Source: an uncultured Paludibaculum sp. (GTDB lineage: Bacteria > Acidobacteriota > Terriglobia > Bryobacterales > Bryobacteraceae). Taken from it: DNA of 64,000 nucleotides. Of the stretch, positions 16,929-26,612 are shown one piece after another. Below the pieces are notes generated by a model. It saw only the letters and a list, made by a program, of their open reading frames with translations, ran no database searches and was not told the origin of the DNA. Where the stretch lies: the NCBI RefSeq assembly GCF_963665245.1, contig NZ_OY762267.1, forward strand, positions 3,072,001 through 3,136,000, written 5' to 3'. Position 1 is the stretch's first letter. Every line of letters begins with the position of its first letter. Position numbers and translations under genes: made by a program.

Positions 16929-18692
16929 TCAGCGGCCAAAAATGAACCGCGACCGGCGTGGGTCGGCGCCTCCATCCAGCACGCCTCCATCGATTCGAAT
17001 CACAGTCGGGGCGGAGCCGTTGGACCACGGCCCCAATATGGCAAGCCGGTGACCCTTCTCCATAAGATTCTTAGCGGTCGTCTCCAGTATGCGCGACTCC
17101 AGGTTCACCCGGCCCGGCGTGAACTCGTGGTTCCCGAACGAGGCATAGAAGTGCTCCGTCTGGATGCGCGGCGCCTCGACGGCTTCCTGCGGGCTCATGC
17201 CGAAATCGATGAGATTCAGCAGCACCTGGAGCATGGCCTGATCCTGATTGTCGCCGCCCGGGGTTGACATGGCCAGCCACGGCTTCCCATCTTTCAGCAC
17301 AATGGTGGGGCTCAAGGTGACCCGCGGCCGTTTGCCGGGCGCCAGCAGATTGGCGTGGCCCGCCGTGAGTACGAACGACTCCAGCCGCATACCGAAGGGG
17401 ATGCCTGTGTCGCCAGCGATGACCGACGGGAGCCATGCCCCGCTGGGGGTCGCCGAGAATACGTTGCCAAAGCGGTCGACCACGTTGATGCAGGTGGTGT
17501 CATGGTCAACGGACCGGCCCTGGCCGATGGAGGCTAGCATCATGGGCCCACCGAAAGAGCCGGGCCGATGCTCGATCGAAGCGTGGTCCGGGTCGATCAG
17601 CTTGGCGCGATCGGCCGCGTACTCCTTCGACAGCAGGGTCTCGGCGGGGATCTTCGAAAACTTCGGATCGCCGTAGTAGCGGTCGCGGTCGGCGAAGGCG
17701 AGCTTCAGGGCCTCGATCACGGTATGCAAGTATTCTGGAGAATTGTGCCGCATGGCCTTCAGGTCGAAGCGCTCCAGAATGTTGAGCGCCTGGATCATCA
17801 CCGGTCCCTGCGTCCAAAAGCCGGGCTTCAGGATGCCATAGCCGCGATAGGTGCCCGTAACCGGCTTGTCGAACTCGGCGTGGAACTTGGCGAGGTCGTC
17901 ATAGCGAAGCAGCCCGCCGTTGTCCTCCGAGAAGCGGGCCAACTTGTGGCCGATGGAGCCCTTGTAGAACTCATCACGAACGGCCTGCAACTTGGCGCGG
18001 CGGTCGCCTTTGGCGTCCTTTTCGACGCCGCAGAGCGACTCGAGCGTGGCGGCCAGTGTCGGCGAATGGAACAGCTCTCCCCGCCGAGGCGCCTCTCCGT
18101 TGGGCATGAAAAACCGCTCCGACGCCGGCCACAGGTGGAGGAAGTTGCGCAACTCGCCGATGAACTTCGCGTATTCGTCGGGGATGGGAAATCCGTGAGC
18201 GGCCTCGATGGCAGGTTGGGCCACCTCGCAGTAGGTTTTGGTGCCGTGCTCCGACAGCGCGAGGATGAGCCCGTCAAACAGACCGGGGACCGTCGCGGCT
18301 CGCAGTCCGATGGAGGGGATGGCTCCCATGCGGCCCGGTTCCTCCCAAAGCTCGGGCTTGCGCATCCGATAGAACTCGGGCGTAGCCAGAGCGGGCGCGG
18401 TGCCGATGCCGCTGATGGCGATTGCCGGCTTGCCGGCCGGTTGGATGAGGATGGGCGCCTCTCCTCCGAGGCCGATGCGTGACTGCTCAGTGACCGTCGC
18501 CGTAAGAATTCCGGCCACACCCGCGTCCACCGCGTTGCCGCCCGAGGTGAGCATGCGCCACCCGGCTTCCACCTGGAAGTTGTTGCCCGCGCCGATCATC
18601 TCCCGTGTGCCGCGCACGGGCGGAAACATTGTGGACGGCTGGGCCTGCGCGAGGGCGGCTGTGAACAGGCAAAGCAGTAGAAGTCGATTCAT
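16929..18692 (-). CDS. ggt: Gamma-glutamyltransferase (periplasmic GGT)
   Basis: 587 residues with a signal peptide (first ~18 residues). Family motifs are GGNAVDAGVAG, GLGGE, the autocleavage and nucleophile Thr399 in SVDHDTTCINVVD, the YRGYGI strand, and the substrate-binding AMSTPGGDNQDQ. GGT is made as one chain that cuts itself before Thr399 into two subunits, then hydrolyses or transfers the gamma-glutamyl group of glutathione and similar peptides. The ATG overlaps the stop of the upstream SpoU methyltransferase (ATGA), indicating co-translation. Confidence 0.9.
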   Translation of the reverse strand: MNRLLLLCLFTAALAQAQPSTMFPPVRGTREMIGAGNNFQVEAGWRMLTSGGNAVDAGVAGILTATVTEQSRIGLGGEAPILIQPAGKPAIAISGIGTAPALATPEFYRMRKPELWEEPGRMGAIPSIGLRAATVPGLFDGLILALSEHGTKTYCEVAQPAIEAAHGFPIPDEYAKFIGELRNFLHLWPASERFFMPNGEAPRRGELFHSPTLAATLESLCGVEKDAKGDRRAKLQAVRDEFYKGSIGHKLARFSEDNGGLLRYDDLAKFHAEFDKPVTGTYRGYGILKPGFWTQGPVMIQALNILERFDLKAMRHNSPEYLHTVIEALKLAFADRDRYYGDPKFSKIPAETLLSKEYAADRAKLIDPDHASIEHRPGSFGGPMMLASIGQGRSVDHDTTCINVVDRFGNVFSATPSGAWLPSVIAGDTGIPFGMRLESFVLTAGHANLLAPGKRPRVTLSPTIVLKDGKPWLAMSTPGGDNQDQAMLQVLLNLIDFGMSPQEAVEAPRIQTEHFYASFGNHEFTPGRVNLESRILETTAKNLMEKGHRLAILGPWSNGSAPTVIRIDGGVLDGGADPRRSRFIFGR

Positions 18693-19165
18693 CGGGCCTC
18701 TCTGAGTTTCCTTAGCAGTTCGTACACAACCACGCCACCGGCCGTGGCCACATTCAGCGAATTCTTCACCCCATTCATCGGCAGGCGGATGTGCGAGTCG
18801 CAGGCGGACAGCAGTCCCTCGCCCAAACCATCCACTTCATTGCCAAAGACGACGCAGACCGGCCAGCGGGGCTGCCATTCGAAGATATCTTTCGCTGTGT
18901 CGCCTGTTTCGATGGCCGCCAGTTCGTATCCGCGGGCCTGCATCATGCGAAGGGGCACCAGAGCATCGGTGTGATACTCCCAGGGCACGGTCTCCTCGGC
19001 GCCCAGCGCGGTCTTGCCGATTCCCTCCTGCGGCGGGTGCGCGGTGATGCCGCACAGCACCAGGCGTTCCAGCCGCACGGCATCGGCGGTGCGAAAAAAT
19101 GCTCCGACGTTGTACATGCTGCGTACATGATCGAGCACGACCACGACTGGCAATCGAGTATCCAC
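18689..19165 (-). CDS. SpoU/TrmH-family RNA 2'-O-methyltransferase
   Basis: 158 residues from a GTG at 19165; the frame stays open upstream but the homology begins at LPVVVVLDHVRSMYNVGAFFRTADA. The SPOUT knot motifs are present: the Arg in FRTADA, FGNEVDGLGE, and IRLPMNGVKNSLNVATAGG, which bind S-adenosylmethionine. The enzyme methylates the ribose of a tRNA or rRNA nucleotide; the target cannot be assigned. It is a minimal version without an N-terminal RNA-binding domain. It is first in the probable operon with ggt and the esterase, and divergent from hutH across 28 bp. Confidence 0.85.
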   Translation of the reverse strand: MDTRLPVVVVLDHVRSMYNVGAFFRTADAVRLERLVLCGITAHPPQEGIGKTALGAEETVPWEYHTDALVPLRMMQARGYELAAIETGDTAKDIFEWQPRWPVCVVFGNEVDGLGEGLLSACDSHIRLPMNGVKNSLNVATAGGVVVYELLRKLREAR

Positions 19166-19193
19166 GCTGCAGAGACTAGGATAGCGTGAAGGT

Positions 19194-20714
19194 ATGGTTA
19201 GTCTGAACGGATCCGCGTTGACCCTGGAAGATGTCGCCCTGGTGGCCCGGGCGGGCGGCGAGGTGGAACTGGACCCGCACGCCGTCCGGCGCATGAAGGC
19301 GGCGCGTGAGGTGATCGACCGCCTGGCGGCCGGCGAGGCGCCTGTTTACGCAGTGAACACGGGCGTCGGCCTGCTGGCGGACACGCGTGTGGCTCCAGAA
19401 GAACTGGACCAACTGCAGCGCAACGTGGTGCGCTCGCATGCCTGCGGCGTGGGCGAGCCGCTGCCGGATGAAGTGGTCCGGGCGATCATGCTGATCCGCG
19501 CCAATGTCCTGGCCAAGGGTGTATCGGGCATACGTCCGGTGGTCGCGCGGCGGCTGTGCGGTCTTTTGAACAAAGGCGTGACCCCCGTAGTGCCATCGCG
19601 CGGCAGCGTGGGCGCAAGTGGTGACCTGGCTCCGCTGGCGCACATTGCGCTGGTGCTGATCGGCGAAGGCGAGGCCCGTTACCAGGACCGGCGCATGAGC
19701 GGTGGGGCCGCCCTGGAAGCCGCTCTGGTGGAGCCTCTCCGCCTGCACTCGAAAGAAGGCATCTCGCTGGTGAACGGGACACAGGCGATGCTGGCCCTGG
19801 GTTCACTCGCATTGCTGGACTCGGAGGACCTGACCGAGGCGGCGGACGTGGCCTGTGCGCTTTCCCTCGACGCGCTGCGCGGCACCCCGAAAGCCTTTGA
19901 CCCACGCATCCATGAGGTGCGTCCGCATCCCGGTCAACTGGCCAGCGCACGGCTCCTGCTGCGCTTGCTGGAAGGCAGCGAAATCCGGGCATCGCACCAG
20001 AGCTGCCGGCGGGTGCAGGACGCCTATTCGCTGCGCTGCGCGCCCCAGGTGCATGGAGCCGTGAGGGACACGCTCACCGAAGCCCGGCGCGTCTTCAGCA
20101 TCGAGTTGAACTCGGCCACCGACAATCCACTGGTCTTCGGAGAGGAGACGCTCTCGGGCGGCAATTTCCACGGTCAGCATCTGGCCTTTGCCATGGACTA
20201 CCTGGCCATCGCCTTGACGGCCCTGGCCGGCATCAGCGAGCGGCGCATCGACAGGCTGGTGAACCCGGCTCTGAACGAGGGGTTGCCCGCGTTCCTGGCC
20301 AACCATCCGGGGCTCGAGTCCGGATTCATGATGGTGCAGGTCACCGCGGCGGCCCTGGTGGCCGAGTGCCGCGTGCTGGCGACCCCAGCCTCACCGGGCA
20401 CCATCACCACCAGCGGCAACAAAGAGGACTTCGTCAGCATGGGCATGACCTCGGCGTTGAAGCTGCGCCAGACGGTGGAGTTGACACGCCAGGTGCTGGC
20501 CATCGAGCTGATGACGGCGACACAGGCCCTGGAGTTCCTGCGTCCCTTGAAGACCAGCCCGACGCTGGAAGCCATTCGCGCGGCGTTTTTGAAGGTCTGT
20601 CCGCCGCGAAAGGACGACCAGCCGTTTTCGTCCGGCATGGCGGCAGCCGCCGAATGGCTAAAGAACTGGCGGACAGTCCGGCCTGCCAACGTGACGGCAA
20701 TTGACGCACAATAG
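19194..20714 (+). CDS. hutH: Histidine ammonia-lyase
   Basis: 506 residues. Ala141-Ser142-Gly143 in SRGSVGASGDLAPLAH cyclise to the MIO cofactor. Tyr52 in VYAVNTGVG is the catalytic base region, and Ser81-His82 in RSHACGVG is the position that marks histidine (or tyrosine) rather than phenylalanine as substrate. QDAYSLRCAPQVHG and SATDNPLVF are also conserved. It converts L-histidine to urocanate and ammonia, the first step of histidine use. hutU, hutI and hutG are not adjacent, so the rest of the pathway is elsewhere, or the enzyme has a different role (for example tyrosine ammonia-lyase). Confidence 0.9.
   Translation: MVSLNGSALTLEDVALVARAGGEVELDPHAVRRMKAAREVIDRLAAGEAPVYAVNTGVGLLADTRVAPEELDQLQRNVVRSHACGVGEPLPDEVVRAIMLIRANVLAKGVSGIRPVVARRLCGLLNKGVTPVVPSRGSVGASGDLAPLAHIALVLIGEGEARYQDRRMSGGAALEAALVEPLRLHSKEGISLVNGTQAMLALGSLALLDSEDLTEAADVACALSLDALRGTPKAFDPRIHEVRPHPGQLASARLLLRLLEGSEIRASHQSCRRVQDAYSLRCAPQVHGAVRDTLTEARRVFSIELNSATDNPLVFGEETLSGGNFHGQHLAFAMDYLAIALTALAGISERRIDRLVNPALNEGLPAFLANHPGLESGFMMVQVTAAALVAECRVLATPASPGTITTSGNKEDFVSMGMTSALKLRQTVELTRQVLAIELMTATQALEFLRPLKTSPTLEAIRAAFLKVCPPRKDDQPFSSGMAAAAEWLKNWRTVRPANVTAIDAQ
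20707..20712 (+). promoter_or_regulatory. Putative -10 box CACAAT of a leaderless gene
   Basis: CACAAT ends 7 nt before the ATG at 20720 and overlaps the end of hutH. No ribosome site is visible before that ATG. Confidence 0.35.
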
Positions 20715-20719
20715 ACCCA

Positions 20720-22276
20720 ATGCGCACCGCAGCCGTCCGTCTCGCTTTCGTCCTTACCCTGCCCTGCTTCGCCTGGGCGCAACCGAATCTTGACGCCGCG
20801 GTGGAGCGCACATTGAAGGAGTTCAACGTGCCTGGCATCGCCGTCGGCGTCGTGAAGGATGGCCAGTTGGTGCTGGCCAAGGGCTACGGCGTCCGGAAGC
20901 TGGGCGATGTGGCTCCGGTGACGCCGGACACCCTGTTCGGCATCGCGTCGAACACCAAGGCCTTCACGGCCGCATCGCTGGCGATGCTGGTGGATGAGGG
21001 CAAAGTGCGCTGGGACGACCCGGTGATTCAGTATTTGCCGGCCTTCCAGATGTACGATCCCTACGTCACGCGGGAGATGACGGTGCGCGACCTCCTGGTG
21101 CACCGCAGTGGCCTGGGCCTGGGTGCGGGCGACCTCATGTTCTTTCCCACCAGCAACCTGAGTTCGACTGAGATCGTGAGGCGTCTGCGCTGGGTGCGGC
21201 CGGCAACCAGTTTCCGCAGCGGCTACGCCTACGACAACGTGCTCTATCTGGTGGCTGGCCAGGTGATCGAGGCGGCCAGCGGCAAGCCGTGGGACGTTTT
21301 CGTCCGCGAGCGTTTCTTCAAGCCGCTGGGCATGACCCACTCCACCACAAGCTCGACGGTGCTGAAGCCGGGCATGGACTACGCGACGCCGCATGCCGCG
21401 GCCGACGGCAAGCTGGAGCCGATCAGCCTTACAAATCTGGACAACAACGCACCGGCCGGAGCGATCAACTCGAGCATCAACGACATGTCGCGTTGGGTGG
21501 CCGCCCAGTTGAACGGCGGCGAGTACAACGGCACGCGGCTTTTCAGTGCCAAGCAGGGCCAGGAGATGTGGTCGGCGCAGACTATCATGCCGCTGGGTAA
21601 CCCGCCAGGGGAGTTGATCGAGGCCAAGCCGAACTTCCAAGCCTATGGCCTGGGGTGGGTGGTCTCGGACTTCCGTGGCACGAAGATGGTCCATCACACG
21701 GGCGGTCTGGCCGGCATGGTGACCCGCGTGACGCTGATCCCCTCCCTGAAGTTGGGCGTGCTGGTGTTCACGAATCAGGAGGTGGGCGCGGCCTTCAACG
21801 CGGTCACCTATACGGTGCTGGATCACTACCTGAACGCTCCGTCGAAGGACTGGGTGGCCGCCTATGCCACCTATCAGAAGGGCCGCGTAGCCGAAGCCGG
21901 CGAGACCGTAAGTAAGTCGGCCGCCGCCCGTGATGTGAATTCAAAACCTTCCCTGCCGCTACTCAGCTACGCCGGGCGCTTTCGCGACGCCTGGTATGGC
22001 GACGTCCTGGTCGAAGCGAAAGACGGGAAACTCTTGATTCGCTTCACGCACTCACCCTCGTTGACGGGGGAACTGGTGCACTGGCAGTACGACACCTTCG
22101 TGGCGCGCTGGAACGACCGCACCCTGCTGGCCGACGCATACGTGACGTTTTCGCTCAAGCCGGACGGCAAGATCGAGGGGGCCAAGATGGTGGCGGTCTC
22201 CCCGCTCACGGACTTCAGCTTCGACTTCCACGACCTGTACCTGAGGCCTGTGGCCGCCGATGCCCAGCCTTACTGA
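20720..22276 (+). CDS. Exported class C beta-lactamase-family serine hydrolase
   Basis: 518 residues with a signal peptide (cleavage near AWAQ). The penicillin-binding fold spans ~25-375 with the three catalytic boxes: SNTK (Ser nucleophile and Lys), YDN (Tyr general base) and HTG. A C-terminal beta domain (~415-515, similar to DUF3471) often follows in this family. Members include esterases, D-aminopeptidases and ADAL-like peptidases; true beta-lactamase activity is unlikely on sequence alone. It begins 6 bp after hutH and has its own putative -10 box inside the hutH end. Confidence 0.8.
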   Translation: MRTAAVRLAFVLTLPCFAWAQPNLDAAVERTLKEFNVPGIAVGVVKDGQLVLAKGYGVRKLGDVAPVTPDTLFGIASNTKAFTAASLAMLVDEGKVRWDDPVIQYLPAFQMYDPYVTREMTVRDLLVHRSGLGLGAGDLMFFPTSNLSSTEIVRRLRWVRPATSFRSGYAYDNVLYLVAGQVIEAASGKPWDVFVRERFFKPLGMTHSTTSSTVLKPGMDYATPHAAADGKLEPISLTNLDNNAPAGAINSSINDMSRWVAAQLNGGEYNGTRLFSAKQGQEMWSAQTIMPLGNPPGELIEAKPNFQAYGLGWVVSDFRGTKMVHHTGGLAGMVTRVTLIPSLKLGVLVFTNQEVGAAFNAVTYTVLDHYLNAPSKDWVAAYATYQKGRVAEAGETVSKSAAARDVNSKPSLPLLSYAGRFRDAWYGDVLVEAKDGKLLIRFTHSPSLTGELVHWQYDTFVARWNDRTLLADAYVTFSLKPDGKIEGAKMVAVSPLTDFSFDFHDLYLRPVAADAQPY

Positions 22277-22282
22277 CGGGCT

Positions 22283-24274
22283 TTACTGGCGCGCCCGGCC
22301 CATCGGGATTTTAATCAGTGTCCAGGCGATGGCGGCCATCGGCAGCCACGACAGCCAGCCGCCCAAAGCCGGGAACCACGAGAATTGATCGGTCCCGGTG
22401 AAGACGTGCGTGATGGACGAGACACCGGTGAGGAACAGCACGGCCAGCAGGATGCCGACCACCGCTTCCCCGGCGATGAGCCCCGAGGCCAGCAGCGTAC
22501 CCGCCTCCTCCGCCTTCGCCTTCACCTCCGCCCCGTGCGAAGCCATCAGTTTATCGGCCACCCACTTGATGAGACCGCCCAGAAAGATGGCGGAGCTGGT
22601 GTCGAAAGGCAGATACATACCCACGGCGATCAGCATCATGGCGCGGGCTCCGCAAAGCAGCAGGGCGATGCCAAAGGCGGCTCCGATCGCCAGCAGGCCC
22701 CAGGCCATGTCTCCACTGACGATCCCCTTGGCGAGCTGCGCCATGAGACCCGCCTGCGGGGCTGGCAGCGCGCGCCCGCCGATGCCGCCCGTGGAGAGAT
22801 TCGCCTCGTGCAGCGCGATGATGGGCCCCATCAGAAAGACCGAAAGCAGAATGACCGCGACAATCTCGACGGCCTGCATTTTCCAGGGCGTGCCGCCCAG
22901 CAGATGCCCGGCCTTCAAATCCTGAATCAGCGAACCGGAGACGGAGACGGCCACGGCAACGACCGCGGCCACACCCAGCACGGCCGCCACGCCGGCCGCG
23001 CCGTGTACACCCATCGCCTGCATCAGCAGGGCGGAGAGGATCAGGGCGGATAGCGTCAGACCGCTCAGCGGCTGGTTGGAACTGCCGACCAGACCAACCA
23101 GATAACCGCCGACGGCGGCGAGCAGGAATCCGGCACCGCCCATGACCAGCGCGGTCCCGATAGCGGTCCCGATGCCGCCAGTGAAGCCGTAGTAAATGGC
23201 CGTAATGGGCACCAGCAGGGCCGCAATGCAAAGAAGTACCCATTGGGTGGGGATATCGCGCTCAGTGCGCGGCACGTCTCCGCCGCCGTGCGATGCATGG
23301 GCGGAAGCGCGGAAGGCACCTTTCAACGACTCCGCGATGGACTTCCGCATGGAGAACATCGTGTTGGCCGCGCCCACCAGCATCATGCCGACGGCGATGG
23401 GGCGGACGATGTTGTACCAGAGCGTGTAAGCCGCGACGTCATGCCCCGCGCCGCCGATGCGGGACGCCAAGTCGGGGTCGAAGAAGAGCAGCAGCGGGAT
23501 GAGCACCCACCACGCCAGGAAGCCGCCGGCCACGTTGATGGACGCGAGTTCCGGACCGATGATGTAGCCGATGCCGATGAGAGCCGGCGAGAGCGCGGGG
23601 GTCGACCAAGGAATGCCACCCTGGTGCGTCACCGAGCCGATGGGCGTCTTGGAGAAATCAAAGTGCCGGACAACACTACGGGGAAAGGCCAGGAACCCCT
23701 CGGCGTACTCCTGAAAGATCTGCAGTCCCTTGTCGCTCTTGAGAATCTGGATCAGGCCGCCGAACGCCATGCCGCCGAACACGAGACGCGGCGCGTCGCC
23801 TGATTCCTGGCCGGCCTTCACGATCTCATAGCTGGCCACACTCTCCGGAAACGGCAACTTGGCCTCCACGCACAGCGCCCGCCGCAACAGGATGATGAAG
23901 AATACGCCGGCCAGACCTCCGGCCAGCAGGATGACCACACCCTGCCAGTAGTGGCTGCGCAAGTCGCCCCAAAGCTTCTGCCCATCGATTTCGACCATCA
24001 GGAAGGCGGGCAGCGTGAAGATCGCGCCGGCCACCAGGGCCTCGCCCACGCTGGCGGCGGTGCGGGCGATGTTCTGTTCCAGCAGACCGCCGCGGAAGGC
24101 CGGGATGCGAAACAGAGCCATGGCAATGACCGCGGCCGGGATGGTGGCGGCCACGGTCTGTCCGGCTTTCATGCCGAGATAGGCGTTGGCGGCGCCAAAG
24201 ACGAAGGCGAGGAAGAGCCCGAGGGCGACCGACTTTACGGTCAGCTCACGCAGTTGGGGGTCCGGCTGAGTCAC
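22283..24274 (-). CDS. OPT-family oligopeptide transporter
   Basis: 663 residues with about 14-16 membrane helices. The N-terminal helix block with FGAANAYLGMKAGQTVAATIPAAVI and the LEQNIARTAASVGEALVAGAIFTLPAF segment are the OPT signature. In the family these are proton-coupled importers of peptides or metal chelates. A cytoplasmic loop (about residues 320-345) separates the halves. The GTG start at 24274 is backed by a TAATAT box 6 nt upstream. It lies downstream of a hybrid sensor kinase on the same strand, but its own promoter argues for separate control. Confidence 0.9.
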   Translation of the reverse strand: MTQPDPQLRELTVKSVALGLFLAFVFGAANAYLGMKAGQTVAATIPAAVIAMALFRIPAFRGGLLEQNIARTAASVGEALVAGAIFTLPAFLMVEIDGQKLWGDLRSHYWQGVVILLAGGLAGVFFIILLRRALCVEAKLPFPESVASYEIVKAGQESGDAPRLVFGGMAFGGLIQILKSDKGLQIFQEYAEGFLAFPRSVVRHFDFSKTPIGSVTHQGGIPWSTPALSPALIGIGYIIGPELASINVAGGFLAWWVLIPLLLFFDPDLASRIGGAGHDVAAYTLWYNIVRPIAVGMMLVGAANTMFSMRKSIAESLKGAFRASAHASHGGGDVPRTERDIPTQWVLLCIAALLVPITAIYYGFTGGIGTAIGTALVMGGAGFLLAAVGGYLVGLVGSSNQPLSGLTLSALILSALLMQAMGVHGAAGVAAVLGVAAVVAVAVSVSGSLIQDLKAGHLLGGTPWKMQAVEIVAVILLSVFLMGPIIALHEANLSTGGIGGRALPAPQAGLMAQLAKGIVSGDMAWGLLAIGAAFGIALLLCGARAMMLIAVGMYLPFDTSSAIFLGGLIKWVADKLMASHGAEVKAKAEEAGTLLASGLIAGEAVVGILLAVLFLTGVSSITHVFTGTDQFSWFPALGGWLSWLPMAAIAWTLIKIPMGRARQ

Positions 24275-24280
24275 TCTCTG

Positions 24281-24286
24281 ATATTA
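24281..24286 (-). promoter_or_regulatory. -10 box TAATAT of the leaderless OPT gene
   Basis: On the minus strand TAATAT is followed by CAGAGA (6 nt) and GTG. This decides the GTG start. No -35 box is obvious. Confidence 0.5.
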
Positions 24287-24320
24287 GAGGATCTCTATTC
24301 ATGCTCAGCCGGAACGTCAG

Positions 24321-26462
24321 CTATGCCTGGGCGCCGCGGGCCTGCGCCCGGTCGCGAGTGAAACGGACCACGGCGCGTTTCAGCTCCTCGGGATCAACCG
24401 GCTTCGGGATGTAGTCGTCCATCCCGGCTTCGCGGCACCGCCTGCGATCTTCCTCCAGCAGCGAGGCCGTCATCGCGATTACCGGCGTCCGCCGCCCGGC
24501 CGCGGTCTCCACGGCGCGAATGCTGCGCGTCGCCACATAGCCGTCCATTATGGGCATGAGGCAGTCCATCAGAATCATGTCGAAGGCCGATCCGTCGACG
24601 GCTGCGCGAACGCGGTCGAGCGCGCTCAATCCATTCTCGGCTAGTTCCACGTGGCAGCCCATCCGCTCGAGAAACCGGGTGGCCACATGCTGGTTTACTT
24701 TGTTGTCTTCCACCAGAAGGACGCGGAGCCCTTCGCCCGGACGCCCCGAGACAGCCGGCAGGGCTGCATCTCGAGGAGTCAGTTCCTCCTGCCAGCCCCT
24801 GGATACCCTCCGCAAAGGCAGATCCACTCGAAACATGGATCCGGCCCCTGGCGTGCTTTCCACCTGAATGGTGCCGCCCATAAGTTGGACCAGTTGGTGG
24901 CTGATGGACAGACCCAGTCCCGTGCCGCCAAAGCGCCGCGTGGCGGAGGAATCGGCCTGATAGAACTTCTCAAACAGATGCGGGAGATTCTCCGCCGCCA
25001 CACCGATCCCGGTGTCGCGGACAGTAATTTCCACGGCCACCACGTCGCCCGCGGGTGGGCCCGCGTCCACCCGAAGGCTGACCTCGCCCTGATCGGTGAA
25101 CTTCACCGCATTCCCCAGCAGGTTCAGCAGGACCTGCCGGATGCGCCCCGGATCCCCTTCCAGCAAAGCCGGCAGCTTAGGATCGATCGAGATCTTCACG
25201 GGTAGTCCCTTGGCCTCGGCCGTGGGAAGAACCAAGGCGACCGCCTGCTCGGCCAGGACACCCAGGTTGAAGGCCTCGTGCTCGATGGCCAGCTTACCGG
25301 CCTCGATCTTCGAGAAGTCGAGAAGGTCGTTGATGAGGCGCAGCAGCGACTGGCCGGAACTTTCGATGATCTTCACCTGTTCGCGCTGCTCATGCGGAAG
25401 TGGGCCCTGCAACAGAATGTGGGACATGCCCAGAATGCCGTTCATGGGCGTGCGGATCTCATGGCTGATGGACGCTAGAAACTCGCTCTTGGCGCGCGTG
25501 GCCGCGCCGGCCATCAGGTTGGCGATCCGCAGGCGGCGGTTCTGCACCACCAGCACGATGCCCATCATCGCCAGTACGAGGGTGCCATAGAACGCGACAC
25601 GCGACTGGAGAGCCTTGTTTTCCAGCTCCGAGACGATACGAATCTCATTCCCCATGTAGGCGGACCAGTGGTCCAGCAGGTTGGTGAATGTGCCGTCCCG
25701 ATTCATGTCCGTGATGCCCCTGCGCAGCAGCGACGCAGCGCCCGCGCTCTGTTCGTTCGCCAGAATCGACAGCATGCGGTCGGCGCCGAGTACATTCATG
25801 ACTACCAGAGGGACCCCAGCGCATTCGGCGGGGCGGTCCAGCAGTTTCTGTTCCAGAAACCGTTGTTCGATGATGCTGGCATCCACCTCGTCCCGGCATA
25901 GGGCGATCAACCCCTCGTACCGTCCCGCCATCTCGCGCGCGGTCATGCCGGGCGGCGGGTACGAGCCGCTAATCTCGCGGACGATGCGCAAGCGAACGGC
26001 TCCCACGCGCTTGTTCGCCAGGTCGGCGATGGAACGAACCTGCTTGCTGGCGCGGGAGACGATGCAGATCCGGTTCAGCAGCCAGGGATCGGAGACGTGT
26101 AGCCATGTTCGCCGGTCCGGAGTATCGGTGGCGGCCGGCCAAAGATCCACCAGCCCGCGCCGGAAGGCCTCGTCGACCGGGAGTTTTGTCGCGACGAACT
26201 GGAGATGGAGGCCTTCCCGCCGGGCGGCCTCTCGGATAACCTCCACGGCCAGGCCAGTGGGCGGTTGTCCGGGTCGCAGCACACTGTAGGGCGGAGCGTC
26301 GTCCGCACCCACCCGAAAAACGCGGCTGCTGAGGTTGCGGTTCGTATTCAGGTGCCACAACCACAGCCCCAAGGCAACAGTCAGCGCGACGGCGATCAGG
26401 CCGAGCACGACGCGAGACGGAGTCCAGACCTTCGGCGCGTTATAAGTCCCAGCGGGTTGCAT
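24321..26462 (-). CDS. Hybrid sensor histidine kinase with periplasmic solute-binding sensor and receiver
   Basis: 713 residues from the ATG at 26462, placed just before the first membrane helix. Order: helix (~14-36), periplasmic type-3 solute-binding domain (~48-275, FRVGADDAPPYSVL, a typical SBP_bac_3 start), second helix (~290-307), HisKA with phospho-His334 in SISHEIRTPMNG, HATPase with N, G1 and G2 boxes (NLLGNAVKF, DTGIGV, GGTGLGLS), then a C-terminal receiver with its Asp in MILMDCLMP. It probably senses an amino acid or similar ligand and passes phosphate inward to its own receiver. No separate response regulator is adjacent, so output may be through an Hpt protein elsewhere. Confidence 0.88.
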   Translation of the reverse strand: MQPAGTYNAPKVWTPSRVVLGLIAVALTVALGLWLWHLNTNRNLSSRVFRVGADDAPPYSVLRPGQPPTGLAVEVIREAARREGLHLQFVATKLPVDEAFRRGLVDLWPAATDTPDRRTWLHVSDPWLLNRICIVSRASKQVRSIADLANKRVGAVRLRIVREISGSYPPPGMTAREMAGRYEGLIALCRDEVDASIIEQRFLEQKLLDRPAECAGVPLVVMNVLGADRMLSILANEQSAGAASLLRRGITDMNRDGTFTNLLDHWSAYMGNEIRIVSELENKALQSRVAFYGTLVLAMMGIVLVVQNRRLRIANLMAGAATRAKSEFLASISHEIRTPMNGILGMSHILLQGPLPHEQREQVKIIESSGQSLLRLINDLLDFSKIEAGKLAIEHEAFNLGVLAEQAVALVLPTAEAKGLPVKISIDPKLPALLEGDPGRIRQVLLNLLGNAVKFTDQGEVSLRVDAGPPAGDVVAVEITVRDTGIGVAAENLPHLFEKFYQADSSATRRFGGTGLGLSISHQLVQLMGGTIQVESTPGAGSMFRVDLPLRRVSRGWQEELTPRDAALPAVSGRPGEGLRVLLVEDNKVNQHVATRFLERMGCHVELAENGLSALDRVRAAVDGSAFDMILMDCLMPIMDGYVATRSIRAVETAAGRRTPVIAMTASLLEEDRRRCREAGMDDYIPKPVDPEELKRAVVRFTRDRAQARGAQA

Positions 26463-26612
26463 CCCAATCCTAATTAGCGAGTTTTGACCGTAACCCAGCA
26501 GTCCGCATACCGGACCTGCTTGATTGATTAGAGAACGCCGCACCCGAACTTGTCGAGTGATTCGTGAGTTTACCACCAGAGCCGGGGGTCGGCTACCCTG
26601 TTAGGAGCGCAT